DNA from: Caulobacter vibrioides
GTDB lineage: Bacteria > Pseudomonadota > Alphaproteobacteria > Caulobacterales > Caulobacteraceae
Assembly (NCBI RefSeq): GCF_002310375.3
Contig: NZ_CP023315.3
Location: 1,426,001 to 1,490,000, forward strand
Direction of reading: 5' to 3'
DNA: 64,000 nucleotides
Made by a program: the position numbers and the translations under genes. The notes beneath the pieces are model-generated. The model searched no databases. It saw only the letters and a list, made by a program, of their open reading frames with translations, and was not told the DNA's origin. This document shows positions 42,402 through 51,268 of the stretch, one piece after another; position 1 is the stretch's first letter; each line of letters begins with the position of its first letter.

Positions 42402-42616
42402 AGCCCTTTAGCTTTAGATGGAATCATCTAAAGCGTTTGAAAGGGCTCTAAGTATTTGGTTTTAGAGCCTGTTTAACCGGTTTAGATGGTTCCATCTAAA
42501 CCGGACAGGCACTAGCGCATTTTCCGACGAAGTGGATCCGGTTCGTCGTCAGAAAATGCGTTAATACAAAGGGCTAGAGCATTTCTCCGATCCGAACAGA
42601 TCGGAAAATGCTCTAG
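42399..42616. repeat. Family C repeat cluster (four hairpins)
   Basis: Four consecutive palindromes: 42399-42450 (TAGAGCCCTTTAGC... AAAGGGCTCTA), 42463-42514 (TAGAGCCTGTTTAACCGGTT...), 42515-42560 (GCGCATTTTCCGACGA / TCGTCAGAAAATGCG) and 42574-42616 (TAGAGCATTTCTCCGATC / GATCGGAAAATGCTCTAG). It fills the whole gap between the TonB-like gene and the methyltransferase and supplies the TAG stop codons of both convergent genes. Confidence 0.88.
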
Positions 42617-43815
42617 AGCAGGGATTTCCGGAGCAGGTAGAGACCGCCGAGGATCGCAGCGTCGGCCTGTCGGCGCAGCGGCGTTTGGCGATGCTCGACC
42701 ACCTCGAACCCGGCGCCCGTCGCGGCGTTTCGAACATAGTCGTCGCCGTGCGCGTAGCGCGCCGAGGACAGCAGCCGCCAGCCGCTCTCACCTTGCTCGA
42801 CGCTGAAGGCCAGCAGGCCATCGTCGCTGAGCGCGCCCGCGGCAGCGGCCAGGATGTCGCCCAGGTCGCCGAGATAGCTGAATACGTCGGCGGCGACGAT
42901 CAGGTCGAAGCGGTCGGACGTCTCGCGCAGGAAGGCGACCGCCTCGGCGTGGACCAGGGCGTCATAGCCGCCACGCTCGGCCGCCTTGGCCAACATGGCG
43001 GTGGAGAGGTCCACGCCGGTCAGGCGCGCGACCCTGGCCCTCAGGGGCGGACCGGCCAGGCCCGTGCCGCAGCCCAGGTCCAGCATGTGCGTAAAGCGGC
43101 GGTCCGCGACGCCGACCATCTCGGCCAGGAGGGTCGGCGTCTGGTATTCCAGATTGTCGAGCAACTGGTGATCGAAGCGCTCGGCGAAGGCGTCGAACAG
43201 CGCCTCGACATAGGCGGGCGGGGCGCGGTCGATCTGCGGATCGGTCAGCACTCGCAGCTCGTGCGCCCGGATCGCATCGTCCGGCGCGCGGGCTTCCAGC
43301 CATTGGCCAAGCTTGCGCGCGGCGGCCAGGCGCTCGAAGGCGACGAGGGTGGAAAAGCCTTCGCGCGCCACGGTGTCGAGATCCTCGGCCACAGGCCCGG
43401 CGATCCGCCCATAAAGCGCCAGGGCGCTGTCGGCGTCGGTGTCGTCCAGCGCGGCGTAGGCGGCCGACCGGGCCCAGGTCAGGCGCGCGCCGTCGTTGAA
43501 CCCGTCCTGGTTCTCCACCGCAGCGAAGGTCTCGGCCGCCTGGGCGAAGGCGGCTGTCAGGTAGAGGCCCTGGGCCAAGCAGAGGAAACGGACCGGCTCG
43601 GCGCCCGGCTCGGCGGCGGCGGCCTTGAGCGGCGGAATGGCTTCGGAAAAGCGCCGAAGGCCCATCAGGGTCAGGCCCAGGCCAAACAGCGCCTCGCCCT
43701 CATGCGGAAGGACCTCCAGCACGGCGCGAAAGCCGGCCTCGGCCTCGTCCAGCCGTCCCTCGCCGTGGGCTTGAACGGCCGCGTCGAAGATCCGCTGCAG
43801 GTGGTCGGCGTCCAC
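42613..43815 (-). CDS. TPR-containing class I SAM methyltransferase
   Basis: 400 residues. The N-terminal half (about 1-130) has tetratricopeptide-like helical repeats (GRLDEAEAGFRAVLEVLPHEGEALFGLG). The C-terminal half is a Rossmann methyltransferase: motif I MLDLGCGTGLAGPPL, the acidic GVDLSTAMLAKA, and motif IV DLIVAADVFSYLGDL, with LLAFSVEQGESGW following. TPR-methyltransferase fusions are common in alphaproteobacteria; the substrate is not known. The gene's last codon and stop come from the adjoining TAGAGC palindrome. ATG 43815. Confidence 0.85.
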   Translation of the reverse strand: MDADHLQRIFDAAVQAHGEGRLDEAEAGFRAVLEVLPHEGEALFGLGLTLMGLRRFSEAIPPLKAAAAEPGAEPVRFLCLAQGLYLTAAFAQAAETFAAVENQDGFNDGARLTWARSAAYAALDDTDADSALALYGRIAGPVAEDLDTVAREGFSTLVAFERLAAARKLGQWLEARAPDDAIRAHELRVLTDPQIDRAPPAYVEALFDAFAERFDHQLLDNLEYQTPTLLAEMVGVADRRFTHMLDLGCGTGLAGPPLRARVARLTGVDLSTAMLAKAAERGGYDALVHAEAVAFLRETSDRFDLIVAADVFSYLGDLGDILAAAAGALSDDGLLAFSVEQGESGWRLLSSARYAHGDDYVRNAATGAGFEVVEHRQTPLRRQADAAILGGLYLLRKSLL

Positions 43816-43878
43816 GAATCGCTCCCGCTCTTTCTTCTCGGAGCTTATCAGGCGCCGTTCGGATCGCCGAAGGTAAGG

Positions 43879-44975
43879 CTACACCCCCGCGACCATCCCG
43901 CCGTCCACCAACTCGGCGCGACCGGCGAGGCTGAGCTCCACCAGCGCGGCCATCACCGCCGAGGCGGGGGCGGCGGCCGCACGAACCAGATCGTTGCGTG
44001 ACACCGGCGTGGGCGAGAGCAGGGCGGCGACGCGCTCGCGCAGGGTGTCGTGGTCGATATCCATGTCGGGCAGGGCCTCATAGGCGCGGTCCTGTTCGCG
44101 CAGATGGGTCTGGCCCGACAGCGATCGCAACACGTCCTCGGCGCCTTCGCACAGGATCGCGCCCTGTCGGATCAGGTCGTTCGTGCCCCGGGAGCGCGGG
44201 TCCAGCGGCGAGCCCGGCACGGCGAAGACGTCGCGGCCCTGCTCGGCGGCGAGGCGCGCGGTAATCAGCGAGCCCGACTTGAGCTCGGCCTCGACCACGA
44301 TCACGCCCAGCGACAGGCCCGAGATGATCCGGTTGCGGCGCGGGAAGTCCTTGGCCTGGGCCCGGCGGTCGGGCGCGCTTTCCGAGACGACGCAGCCCTC
44401 GGCGGCGAGGCGGGCGTGCAGCCGGTCATGCTCGGGCGGATAGATGTCGCCGACCCCGCCGCCCAGCACCGCCACCGCGCCGGTGGCCAGCGAGCCCTCG
44501 TGGGCGGCGCCGTCAATGCCGCGCGCCATGCCCGAGACGACGACATGGCCGGCGGTTCCGAGATCAGTGGCCAACTGGCGGGCGAAGCGCTGGCCGGCGG
44601 CCGAGGCGATGCGGGCGCCGACGATCGCCAGGCTGGGCTGTGACAACAGCTCGGCCCGCCCAGTGCCCACAGCACCGGCGGCGGGGGATCGAGCGCCGCC
44701 AGACGGGGCGGGAAATCGGGCTCGCAACCGCACAGCAGCCGCGCGCCGAGCTTTTCGCCGGCCTCCAGCTCCTGTTCGATCGCCTCGCGCGGCGGCAGGG
44801 ACAGCGGCACGGCGCGGCCGCCCTTGCGGGAGAGGTCGGGCAGGGCCGACAGGGCCCGCTCCGGCGTGCCGTAGCGGGTCAGCAGATGGTCGAAGGCGAC
44901 GGGGCCGACCGTCTCGGTGCGCGCCAGGCGCAGCCAGGCGAAGCGCTGAATGTCCGAGAGCCGGCCGGGCGTCAC
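43879..44975 (-). pseudogene. dprA: DNA processing protein DprA, interrupted by a one-base frameshift
   Basis: DprA loads RecA on single-stranded DNA during transformation. From GTG 44975 (overlapping the plsY stop by four bases) frame A encodes LSDIQRFAWLRLARTETVGP and continues to PPPVLWALGG (44658-44660). The rest of the protein lies one frame away: RAELLSQPSLAIVGARIASA..., the Rossmann core with GMARGIDGAAHEG, and the C-terminal winged-helix ending VDGGMVAGV. A single missing base near 44658 (GGC-CGG expected, GGCGGG found) explains it. Rejoined, it is about 365 residues, normal for DprA. Real inactivation and sequencing error cannot be told apart here. Confidence 0.85.
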
Positions 44976-45628
44976 GGCGCTTCGGGCGCGGGCGGAGCGT
45001 CCTCCGCCGGCTTCTTCTTGCCGATCTTGGGCTCCTCACCCTTGAGCAGGCGCGCGATGTTCTCGCGGTGACGGATGAAGATCAGCACGGCCATGAACAG
45101 GCACAGGCCCATGAACGGATAGGGCTGGTCGAAGGCCAGGGCGAAAGGCGCGGCCAGGGTCGCTGCGGTCAGGGCGGCCAGAGAGCTGATGCGGAACAGG
45201 AAGGCCATGGCCAGCCAGGTGGCGCCGGCGGCGATCCCCACCGGCCAGCAGGCGCTGAGCAGCACGCCGTAGAAGGTGGCCACGCCCTTGCCGCCCTTGA
45301 ACTTCAGCCAGACGGGGAACAGGTGGCCCAGGAACGCCGACCCGCCCGCCAGGGCGATGATGGCCGGGTTGCCGTTGGTCAGGTACCGGGCCAGTAGCAC
45401 CGCCACCACGCCCTTGCCCGCATCGCCCAGCAAGGTGATGGCCGCCAGGTCCTTGCGGCCGGAGCGCAGCACATTGGTCGCGCCGATATTGCCCGAGCCG
45501 ATCTGGCGGATGTCGCCGGCGCCGCCCAGGCGCGTGGCGATCAGCCCGAACGGGATCGAGCCCAACAGGTAGCCGCCGACGATGGCGATCCCGAGGGTGA
45601 GATAGGCGATGGCGGCGAGATCTTGCAC
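44972..45628 (-). CDS. plsY: Acyl-phosphate:glycerol-3-phosphate acyltransferase
   Basis: 218-residue integral membrane enzyme of phospholipid synthesis. The three PlsY signature loops are present: GSIPFGLIATRLGG and GSGNIGATNVLRSGRKDLA in the first half, and KFKGGKGVATFYG in the middle, with several hydrophobic segments between. The end (last 30 residues) is a Lys/Glu/Pro-rich cytosolic tail. It overlaps the dprA start by four bases, so dprA is translationally coupled behind it. Confidence 0.95.
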   Translation of the reverse strand: MQDLAAIAYLTLGIAIVGGYLLGSIPFGLIATRLGGAGDIRQIGSGNIGATNVLRSGRKDLAAITLLGDAGKGVVAVLLARYLTNGNPAIIALAGGSAFLGHLFPVWLKFKGGKGVATFYGVLLSACWPVGIAAGATWLAMAFLFRISSLAALTAATLAAPFALAFDQPYPFMGLCLFMAVLIFIRHRENIARLLKGEEPKIGKKKPAEDAPPAPEAP

Positions 45629-45705
45629 GGTTCGACCTTAAGGCGAGTTGCGCGCGAATTCAACCGCTGCGCAAGCGAAAGTTGTGCCTTAGGTGTAGTG
45701 CAGAC

Positions 45706-46143
45706 TCACGGGCGGGGCAAAAAATCCGAGCGATGATGCGAGATACGGATTTTCGCGAGCAGCGCGCACGTAAACGCGGCGAGAGCGCTCTGTACGACCA
45801 TGTAGAGATCCGGCTTGGCGCCGAACAGCGGCGCGCACAGGAGCCCGAGCGTCGCACCGACCGCTGTGCAGGCTGTGACGAATGTCGCGCTTTTCGTGCG
45901 TCCTTCCAGCTTAAAGGCGATCAGGCCGGTCAGTCCGAAGGGCAGCATCAGAAGGAGCCAGGGCATGAGCAAAGCCAACGGGTCGCTCCCGACCAAAAAG
46001 GCCAATATGACGAAGCTGACGTCACCGGGTATGGTGGCGCTCCGGATTGCAGCCTCGGCCATTGCGAACGCCATAGTCAGCGTCGGTCCGAGCAGGACGA
46101 AGGTCCAGGCGACGGAGCCACGCGGGCGGCAGGCATCGGCCAT
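45706..46143 (-). CDS. Small membrane protein of unknown function
   Basis: 145 residues with four hydrophobic segments (about 11-30, 40-58, 60-76 and 85-105, then a fifth weaker at about 112-132), ending in a basic tail KIRISHHRSDFLPRP. GAGGAGG lies ideally placed upstream of ATG 46143. It stands between plsY and the pyrC-like gene on the same strand but with wide gaps on both sides. No family recognised. Confidence 0.6.
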   Translation of the reverse strand: MADACRPRGSVAWTFVLLGPTLTMAFAMAEAAIRSATIPGDVSFVILAFLVGSDPLALLMPWLLLMLPFGLTGLIAFKLEGRTKSATFVTACTAVGATLGLLCAPLFGAKPDLYMVVQSALAAFTCALLAKIRISHHRSDFLPRP

Positions 46144-46213
46144 GAGCGCCTCCTCGGAAATGGGCGATCACTGTAGGCGTTTAGCTTGCACTATGCAATC
46201 TTGAGGCGAATAA

Positions 46214-47515
46214 TCACCCCTCCGCGCGATGCACCACCCGACCATCGACCACGGTCATCAACACCTGGCCCTGCAGCCGCCGCCCGTCGAACGGCGAGTT
46301 CTTGGATTTCGACAGCAGGCGGGCCGCATCCACGATGATCGGCGCGTCGATGTCGCAGAGCACCAGATCGGCCGGCGCGCCGGGCGCGAGGCGGCCGCCG
46401 CGCAGGCCCAGCAACTGGGCCGGGGCCAGGGTGACGGCGCGGACCAGGTCGAGCAGCGGCAGGCGCTCCTCGTGGTACAGCGACAGTAGGGCGGGCAGCA
46501 GGGTTTCCAGGCCCACCGCGCCGGGCGCGGCCTCGTCGAACGGCAGGCGCTTGTCCTCGGCCGGGGCTGGGCTGTGCGAGGAGACGACGATGTCGATCAG
46601 GCCCGAGGCGAGGGCCTCGATCAGGGCCTGACGGTCGTCCTCGCCGCGCAGGGGCGGGTTCAGCTTGGCGAAGGTGCGGTAGTCGCCGATGTCCAGCTCG
46701 TTGAACGACAGGTGGTTGATCGACACCGAGGCGTTGATCCGCAGGCCCTTGCTCTTGGCGCGGGCCAGGGTTTCCAGCGCCTGGGCCGAGCTGATCTGGT
46801 CGACCAGCAGCTTACCGCCGGTGGCCTCCAGCAGAGCCACGTCGCGCTCCAGCATGATCCGCTCGGCCATCGGCGAGATCGAGGGTAGGCCCATGCGGCC
46901 GGCGAACTCGCCGCCGATCGCCGCGCCGCCCCTGCCCAGCCACGGGTCCATCGGACGGTGGGCCAGCAGGGTGTCGAAGCCCTTGGCGTAGGTCAGCACG
47001 CGCTGCATGACCTTGCTGTCGACGATGGGCTTGCCCGCGTCGGTGACATAGACGCAGCCGGCCTCGCGCATCAGGCCGATCTCGGCCATCTGCTCGCCCA
47101 GGAGGCCCTTGGTCGCCGCGCCGGCCACCAGGATGCGGGCGCTGTCGACGTCGCGGGCGCGGCGCAGGATGAAGTCGACCATGCTGGGATCGTCGATCGT
47201 CGGGGCGGTGTCGGGCTGGACGACGAACGAGGTGACGCCGCCGGCCGCGGCGGCCTTGGCGGCGCTGGCCAGGGTTTCCTTGGTCTCGGCCCCGGGCTCG
47301 CCGGTGCGGACCCGCAGGTCGATCAGGCCGGGGGCCAGCAGGGCGCCGCCGCAGTCCACCACGCGGACAGCCTTGGACAGCTTGCCGAACTCGCGGCCCT
47401 TGGCCACGTCGGTGATGACGCCTTCGGAGACGATGACGCCGCCGGGACCGTCATAGCCGCTTTCGGGATCAACCAGGCGGGCGTTGACGAAGGCGAGGGG
47501 CTGGGGGGCGTTCAT
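46214..47515 (-). CDS. pyrC: Dihydroorotase-like protein lacking metal ligands (PyrX type)
   Basis: 433-residue amidohydrolase-fold protein of the dihydroorotase family. The usual zinc motif D-x-H-x-H is D66-L-R-V-R (APGLIDLRVRTGEPG), the expected catalytic Asp region reads VVSSHSPAPAEDKRLPFDE, and the ATPHHL-like strand is VSINHLSF. It therefore probably lacks dihydroorotase activity. In some Proteobacteria an inactive dihydroorotase homologue (pyrC' or PyrX) is needed for aspartate carbamoyltransferase to assemble. pyrB lies directly upstream on the same strand, separated by a family B repeat. A catalytic dihydroorotase would have to be elsewhere. Confidence 0.85.
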   Translation of the reverse strand: MNAPQPLAFVNARLVDPESGYDGPGGVIVSEGVITDVAKGREFGKLSKAVRVVDCGGALLAPGLIDLRVRTGEPGAETKETLASAAKAAAAGGVTSFVVQPDTAPTIDDPSMVDFILRRARDVDSARILVAGAATKGLLGEQMAEIGLMREAGCVYVTDAGKPIVDSKVMQRVLTYAKGFDTLLAHRPMDPWLGRGGAAIGGEFAGRMGLPSISPMAERIMLERDVALLEATGGKLLVDQISSAQALETLARAKSKGLRINASVSINHLSFNELDIGDYRTFAKLNPPLRGEDDRQALIEALASGLIDIVVSSHSPAPAEDKRLPFDEAAPGAVGLETLLPALLSLYHEERLPLLDLVRAVTLAPAQLLGLRGGRLAPGAPADLVLCDIDAPIIVDAARLLSKSKNSPFDGRRLQGQVLMTVVDGRVVHRAEG

Positions 47516-47532
47516 TGTTCAATCTCGGGCAG

Positions 47533-47647
47533 GCGCCCTGCGTCCTTCGAGGCCCGCTTTGCGGGCGCCTCAGGATGAGGAACGTTGCTGCTGAAAACCT
47601 CATCCTGAGGTGTGAGCCGAAGGCGAGCCTCGAAGGACGCAGGGCGC
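47533..47647. repeat. Family B palindromic repeat (copy 2)
   Basis: GCGCCCTGCGTCCTTCGAGG...CCTCGAAGGACGCAGGGCGC, a near-perfect palindrome of about 115 bp with inner pair CCTCAGGATGAGG / CCTCATCCTGAGG. Closely related to 41316-41422. It separates pyrB (stop 47649) from the dihydroorotase-like gene. Confidence 0.9.
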
Positions 47648-47648
47648 T

Positions 47649-48647
47649 TCATCGCCCAGCCTCCTCGATCCGCGCCGCGAGGCTGGTCAGCACGGCCATC
47701 CGGGCGGCGACGCCCATCTCGACCTGGTCCTGGATCAGGCTGATCGCCGGATCGTCGGCGACGTCGGAATCGATCTCGACGCCCCGGTTCATCGGACCCG
47801 GGTGCATGACCTTGGCGCCGGGCGCGGCGCGGGAGAGCTTTTCCCGATCAAGGCCGTAGAAGCGGAAGTATTCACGGGTCGAGGGCACGAACGCGCCCTG
47901 CATCCGCTCCAGCTGCAGGCGCAGCATCATCACGACGTCGGCGCCGGCCAGGCCTGCCTTCATGTCGTGGTGGACGGCGACACCCCAGCGCTCGGCCTGG
48001 GCCGGCATCAGGGTGGGCGGACCCACCAGGCGTACGCTGGCGCCCAGGGTGTGCAGCAAGGCCACGTTCGAACGGGCCACGCGGCTGTGCAGCACGTCGC
48101 CGCAGATCGCCACCGTCAGGCCCGATACGCGGCCAAAGGCGCGGCGGATCGACAGGGCGTCCAGGAGGGCCTGGGTCGGGTGCTCGTGCTGGCCGTCGCC
48201 GGCGTTGACAACGTGGCCGCTGACCTTCTGGCTGAGCAGGCTGGCCGCGCCGGACGAGGCGTGGCGCACCACCAAGAGATCAGGCCGCATGGCGTTCAGC
48301 GTGACGGCCGTGTCGATCAGGGTCTCGCCCTTGGCGACCGACGAGGTCTTGGGGTTCATGTTGACGACGTCGGCGCCCAGACGCTTGCCCGCCAACTCGA
48401 ACGAGCTCTGGGTGCGGGTGCTGTTCTCGAAGAACAGGTTCATCAGCGTCCGACCCTTGAGGATGTCCAGGGTCTTGGACGTCTGCCGGTTCAGGGCGAC
48501 GAAGGCGTCGGCCAGATCCAGCAGATCAGCCGCCTGCGGCGCGTTCAGATCTCCCGCGGACAGGAAATGGCGCTTGGGAAAGGCGAAGACGCGGGCGCGG
48601 ATCGTCTCGATCGCAGCGCGGGCGGTGTCATGGGCGGAAGCCGTCAT
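47649..48647 (-). CDS. pyrB: Aspartate carbamoyltransferase catalytic subunit
   Basis: 332 residues. First committed step of pyrimidine synthesis. The carbamoyl-phosphate-binding motif [15 protein letters not shown] and the phosphate/aspartate motifs [26 protein letters not shown] and [11 protein letters not shown] are intact. ATG 48647 starts the conserved protein ([11 protein letters not shown]); the open frame before it (to 48755) lacks similarity and a ribosome-binding site. Downstream is the metal-ligand-free dihydroorotase-like gene, the likely partner in the complex. Confidence 0.96.
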   Translation of the reverse strand: MTASAHDTARAAIETIRARVFAFPKRHFLSAGDLNAPQAADLLDLADAFVALNRQTSKTLDILKGRTLMNLFFENSTRTQSSFELAGKRLGADVVNMNPKTSSVAKGETLIDTAVTLNAMRPDLLVVRHASSGAASLLSQKVSGHVVNAGDGQHEHPTQALLDALSIRRAFGRVSGLTVAICGDVLHSRVARSNVALLHTLGASVRLVGPPTLMPAQAERWGVAVHHDMKAGLAGADVVMMLRLQLERMQGAFVPSTREYFRFYGLDREKLSRAAPGAKVMHPGPMNRGVEIDSDVADDPAISLIQDQVEMGVAARMAVLTSLAARIEEAGR

Positions 48648-48811
48648 GAGCCCGCGTCTTAGGCGGCTTTGACCATTAAGGAAAGGCCGGCTTAGTCGGC
48701 TCCCCACAACGGGTCGCGCCGCTGCCTCAATCCATACCCTGACTTGTTGCGACACCCAGGAGGCGCATACTGTAGGGCGCGCGCTCTGGAGCGCGCCGAT
48801 CGGGGTCGGCC

Positions 48812-49318
48812 ATGCTGTTGCTTATGCTCGCTTTGTTGCAGGCCTCCGCGCCGTCCGAGGAGGCGCGCGCGACGCTGCAGTCCTGCCAGACGACCGACAA
48901 GGGCTGGGTCTGCCACTATCAGATGCCGACCGAGATGACGGTCAAACCGCTGGAAGGGCAGCCGCCGGTGGTCGCGCCACCCGCCTCTGTGGAGCTGGCG
49001 CCGGCCGCGAGCGCCAAGCCTACTGCTGAGAAGCCTGTCTCTGAAAAGTCCGTTTCGGAGAAGCCTGTCGACCTGTCGCGCCAGACGCGCCTGATCGCCC
49101 GCTGCGGCGACGCCAAGTGGTACTCGGCCTGTCTGCCCGGCGAGCGCAAGGAAGCCCAGCTTTTGAAAGAGGCCGCCGCCAAGTCCGAAGCCCTGCGCGG
49201 CAAGGTCACAGGCCTGCTGAGCGAGAATCGGTGCGATGACGCGGTGAAGGCCGCGCTTGAGGGCGGCGACCTGCCGCTGGCGCGCGAAGCCCGGGCGTTC
49301 TGCGCGCCGCAGCGCTGA
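48812..49318 (+). CDS. Secreted cysteine-containing protein of unknown function
   Basis: 168 residues. A short hydrophobic start ([13 protein letters not shown]) suggests a signal peptide. The mature part has a small N-terminal piece ([17 protein letters not shown]), a Pro/Ala/Lys-rich middle with two SEK-V repeats ([14 protein letters not shown]), and a C-terminal region with [18 protein letters not shown] and [15 protein letters not shown]. Six cysteines, presumably disulfide-bonded in the periplasm. A GC-rich hairpin (GGGCGCGCGCTCTGGAGCGC) lies just upstream. No family recognised. Confidence 0.6.
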   Translation: MLLLMLALLQASAPSEEARATLQSCQTTDKGWVCHYQMPTEMTVKPLEGQPPVVAPPASVELAPAASAKPTAEKPVSEKSVSEKPVDLSRQTRLIARCGDAKWYSACLPGERKEAQLLKEAAAKSEALRGKVTGLLSENRCDDAVKAALEGGDLPLAREARAFCAPQR

Positions 49319-49396
49319 GTCGCTCTCTAAGCGCAAAAAGAAAGAGGAGGGGGGCTGGGGCCACCCTCCTCGATAACTTCGCGACGGATCCCGGTC

Positions 49397-49891
49397 TTAA
49401 CGACGCGGCGGAGCCGGCTCGCAGCGCACGCCGTCGGCGCAGCCGGTGAAGTGGATCTGCGGCGCCTCGACCGTGACGGCCGACGGACGCACATGCACTT
49501 CGGGACGGTGCAGATAAATCTGCGGCGCGGCCACGCGGACGGGCGGGGCGTCGACATAGACCGGCGGGCCCTGGATATCGATGCGGCCCGACGGCACGAC
49601 CACCGGCTCGCCATAGACGCGCACGCCCGGGGCCGCGACTCTGATGTCGCCCCAGCCCGTGGTCGGGCCATAGAACACCACCGGACGCGTGCAGAGGCAG
49701 TCATCCGCTGGCGCGCCGGGCGGCGGCGACGGCGGGCGCGGCGCAGGCGGATACGACGGCGGCGGCGGAACCGGCGGATAGCTGCGCGCGGCGGGCGCCG
49801 GCGCATAGTTGCGGCCGTCCGCGAGCACGGGGCTCACCGACATGCCGGTGACGGCGATCGCCACCAAACTCATCAAGACCTTCTTCGTCAC
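49397..49891 (-). CDS. Secreted proline-rich protein
   Basis: 164 residues. Signal peptide (MTKKVLMSLVAIAVTGMSVS, cut near VLA), then a tyrosine/proline-rich segment (PPVPPPPSYPPAPRPPSPPP) and a valine/proline-rich region with short recurring patterns (VRVYGEPVVVPSG, GPPVYVDAPPVRVAAP, YLHRPEVHVRPSAV). Four cysteines, two in DDCLCTRP. GTG 49891 is chosen for GAGGGGGC just upstream; the open frame extends another 59 codons without a signal peptide. Probably periplasmic or surface-exposed; function unknown. Confidence 0.65.
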   Translation of the reverse strand: MTKKVLMSLVAIAVTGMSVSPVLADGRNYAPAPAARSYPPVPPPPSYPPAPRPPSPPPGAPADDCLCTRPVVFYGPTTGWGDIRVAAPGVRVYGEPVVVPSGRIDIQGPPVYVDAPPVRVAAPQIYLHRPEVHVRPSAVTVEAPQIHFTGCADGVRCEPAPPRR

Positions 49892-50124
49892 TCGAGCCCC
49901 CTCGTTTGCCCTCAACCCAAAACTGTACAGTCGTGGAACGAACTCGGAGTTCGATCCCGGAACGCTACAATTAACCATATCCAAAGAAGAAACGATGTTG
50001 TCCCAAAAATTCACCTCGGGGGCGAATTTCTTTTCTGTCGCGACCGTCGGCCCAAAGTGAAAACCCAAAAAGAGTTTTGGTCGGGTTGGTCGTTACTTTG
50101 GGCGATTGTCTGTCCGCTCATGCA

Positions 50125-50514
50125 TCAGTCGCTTGCGCGCGGAGGCGTGCGACCGGGACCGCAAGCAACCGCCTGCCAGATGAAGCTGGCGTCGCGCAGC
50201 TTGTGTCGGGTCATGACGATCCTGTAGGTCGCCGGCACGGCGTACCGCTCAACCTTGGCCGGCGAGGCCGACGAAGACTCAGCGATCGTCCGGGTCTCGA
50301 ACCGCGCGGGTTGGTCGAGCACTTGCTCGGCCCGCTCCTCGTACTGAGCGGGGCTGTAGACCTTCTCGTAGCACTTCCCCGGTTCGGGGTTTGGGGGGCA
50401 GTCCGCGCCATCCCCGGCAACACTGATGTCGGCCGCCAGAATCACGACCAAGGCCGCGCCGGTGGCGACCGCGCGATGACGATCATGCTTTCGTTTAAAG
50501 CGCTTAAAGTCCAC
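50125..50514 (-). CDS. Secreted protein with CYEKVY/W..V.C motif
   Basis: 129 residues from GTG 50514 (142 if a TTG at 50553 is used). A basic start (MDFKRFKRKHDRHRAVATGA) precedes a hydrophobic stretch (ALVVILAADISVAGDG), a signal or anchor. The mature part has CPPNPEPGKCYEKVYSPAQYEERAEQV and ends ASFIWQAVACG. The paired motif GKCY-x-K-V-x-x-P-A-x-Y and W-x-x-V-x-C is seen in small proteobacterial periplasmic proteins of unknown role. It faces away from ruvX with no overlap. GCGGGGGCGGGC precedes the GTG. Confidence 0.6.
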   Translation of the reverse strand: MDFKRFKRKHDRHRAVATGAALVVILAADISVAGDGADCPPNPEPGKCYEKVYSPAQYEERAEQVLDQPARFETRTIAESSSASPAKVERYAVPATYRIVMTRHKLRDASFIWQAVACGPGRTPPRASD

Positions 50515-50618
50515 GCCCGCCCCCGCGTTCGGCAATTGCTGGATGTTAACCAAGCCGGTTCGCGCTCGAAAAGCCCCGACTTTCTCGTCGTGGGCGAAAG
50601 TTCAACGAGGGCGTTGAT

Positions 50619-51089
50619 CTAAAGGCTCCGCAGACGCTCCAGCGCGCCCTGCAGGATCCAGCCGGCCGCCATCTTGTCGACCACCTCGTCCCGGCGCTTG
50701 CGCGAGATGTCGTGCTCATCGATCAACACGCGGGTCACCGCCGCCGTCGACAGGCGTTCGTCCCAGAAGGTGATCGGCAGGTCGGGCTTCAGGCGCAGCA
50801 GATTGCGCCCGAGCGCGCGGTTGGACTGGCAACGCACGCCTTCGGTGCCGTCCATGTTCATCGGCAGGCCGATGACGATTGCGACGGCGCCGCGACTGTC
50901 CATCAGCTTGAAAAGCTGCTCGGCGTCCTTGCTGAACTTGGTCTTCTCGATCAGGGCCAGGGGGCTTGCGACGGTGCGCGTGACGTCGGAGACGGCCACG
51001 CCGATGGTCTTCTCGCCAGGGTCCAGACCCACGACGGCGGCATACTGGGGGAGGGCGGCGGCGAAGTCTTCGATATCGAGAACGGGCAT
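50619..51089 (-). CDS. ruvX: Putative pre-16S rRNA nuclease / Holliday junction resolvase YqgF
   Basis: 156-residue RNase-H-fold YqgF family protein, implicated in 16S rRNA 5'-end maturation. Conserved acidic sites are present: Asp23 in VVGLDPGEKTIGVAVSD, the GLPMNMDGTEG segment, and WDERLSTAAV followed by the C-terminal RDEVVDKMAAGWILQ. Full length for the family. ATG 51089 (MPVLDIEDFA). Palindrome at 51105-51175 follows upstream, then gatC on the opposite strand. Confidence 0.92.
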   Translation of the reverse strand: MPVLDIEDFAAALPQYAAVVGLDPGEKTIGVAVSDVTRTVASPLALIEKTKFSKDAEQLFKLMDSRGAVAIVIGLPMNMDGTEGVRCQSNRALGRNLLRLKPDLPITFWDERLSTAAVTRVLIDEHDISRKRRDEVVDKMAAGWILQGALERLRSL

Positions 51090-51104
51090 GACGGTCTTTT
51101 ACGT

Positions 51105-51175
51105 CCTCACCCTGAGCTTGTCGAAGGGCGTCGCGCCGTGCGTCAGCCTCGCCCTTCGAGGGGCTCAGGGTGAGA
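51105..51175. repeat. REP-like palindrome between ruvX and gatC
   Basis: CTCACCCTGAGCTTGTCGAA opposite TTCGAGGGGCTCAGGGTGAG with a GC-rich central loop. Similar in style to, but different in sequence from, family B. It lies in the shared upstream region of two divergent genes. Confidence 0.75.
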
Positions 51176-51268
51176 CTGAACGAGAGGTTCGCCTTGAAAC
51201 GCGGGCCTTCGCCCGCTACCCACCGACAATAACAGTCAATGCTGACTATTTATCCGGAGTAGCCTTCC

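Noticed and set aside
42399..42616. Possible CRISPR array
   Set aside because: The units are long palindromes of differing sequence without regular spacers, and no cas genes are nearby.
44660..45039. Upstream part of the long minus-strand frame ending in dprA, as an alternative N-terminus
   Set aside because: It is Arg/Pro-rich and unlike DprA; the real N-terminus is in the other frame, starting at GTG 44975.
50493..50510. TTTAAAGCGCTTAAAG near-palindrome as a CtrA box
   Set aside because: The two TTAA motifs are five bases apart rather than seven, and the site lies inside the coding region of the 50125-50514 gene.
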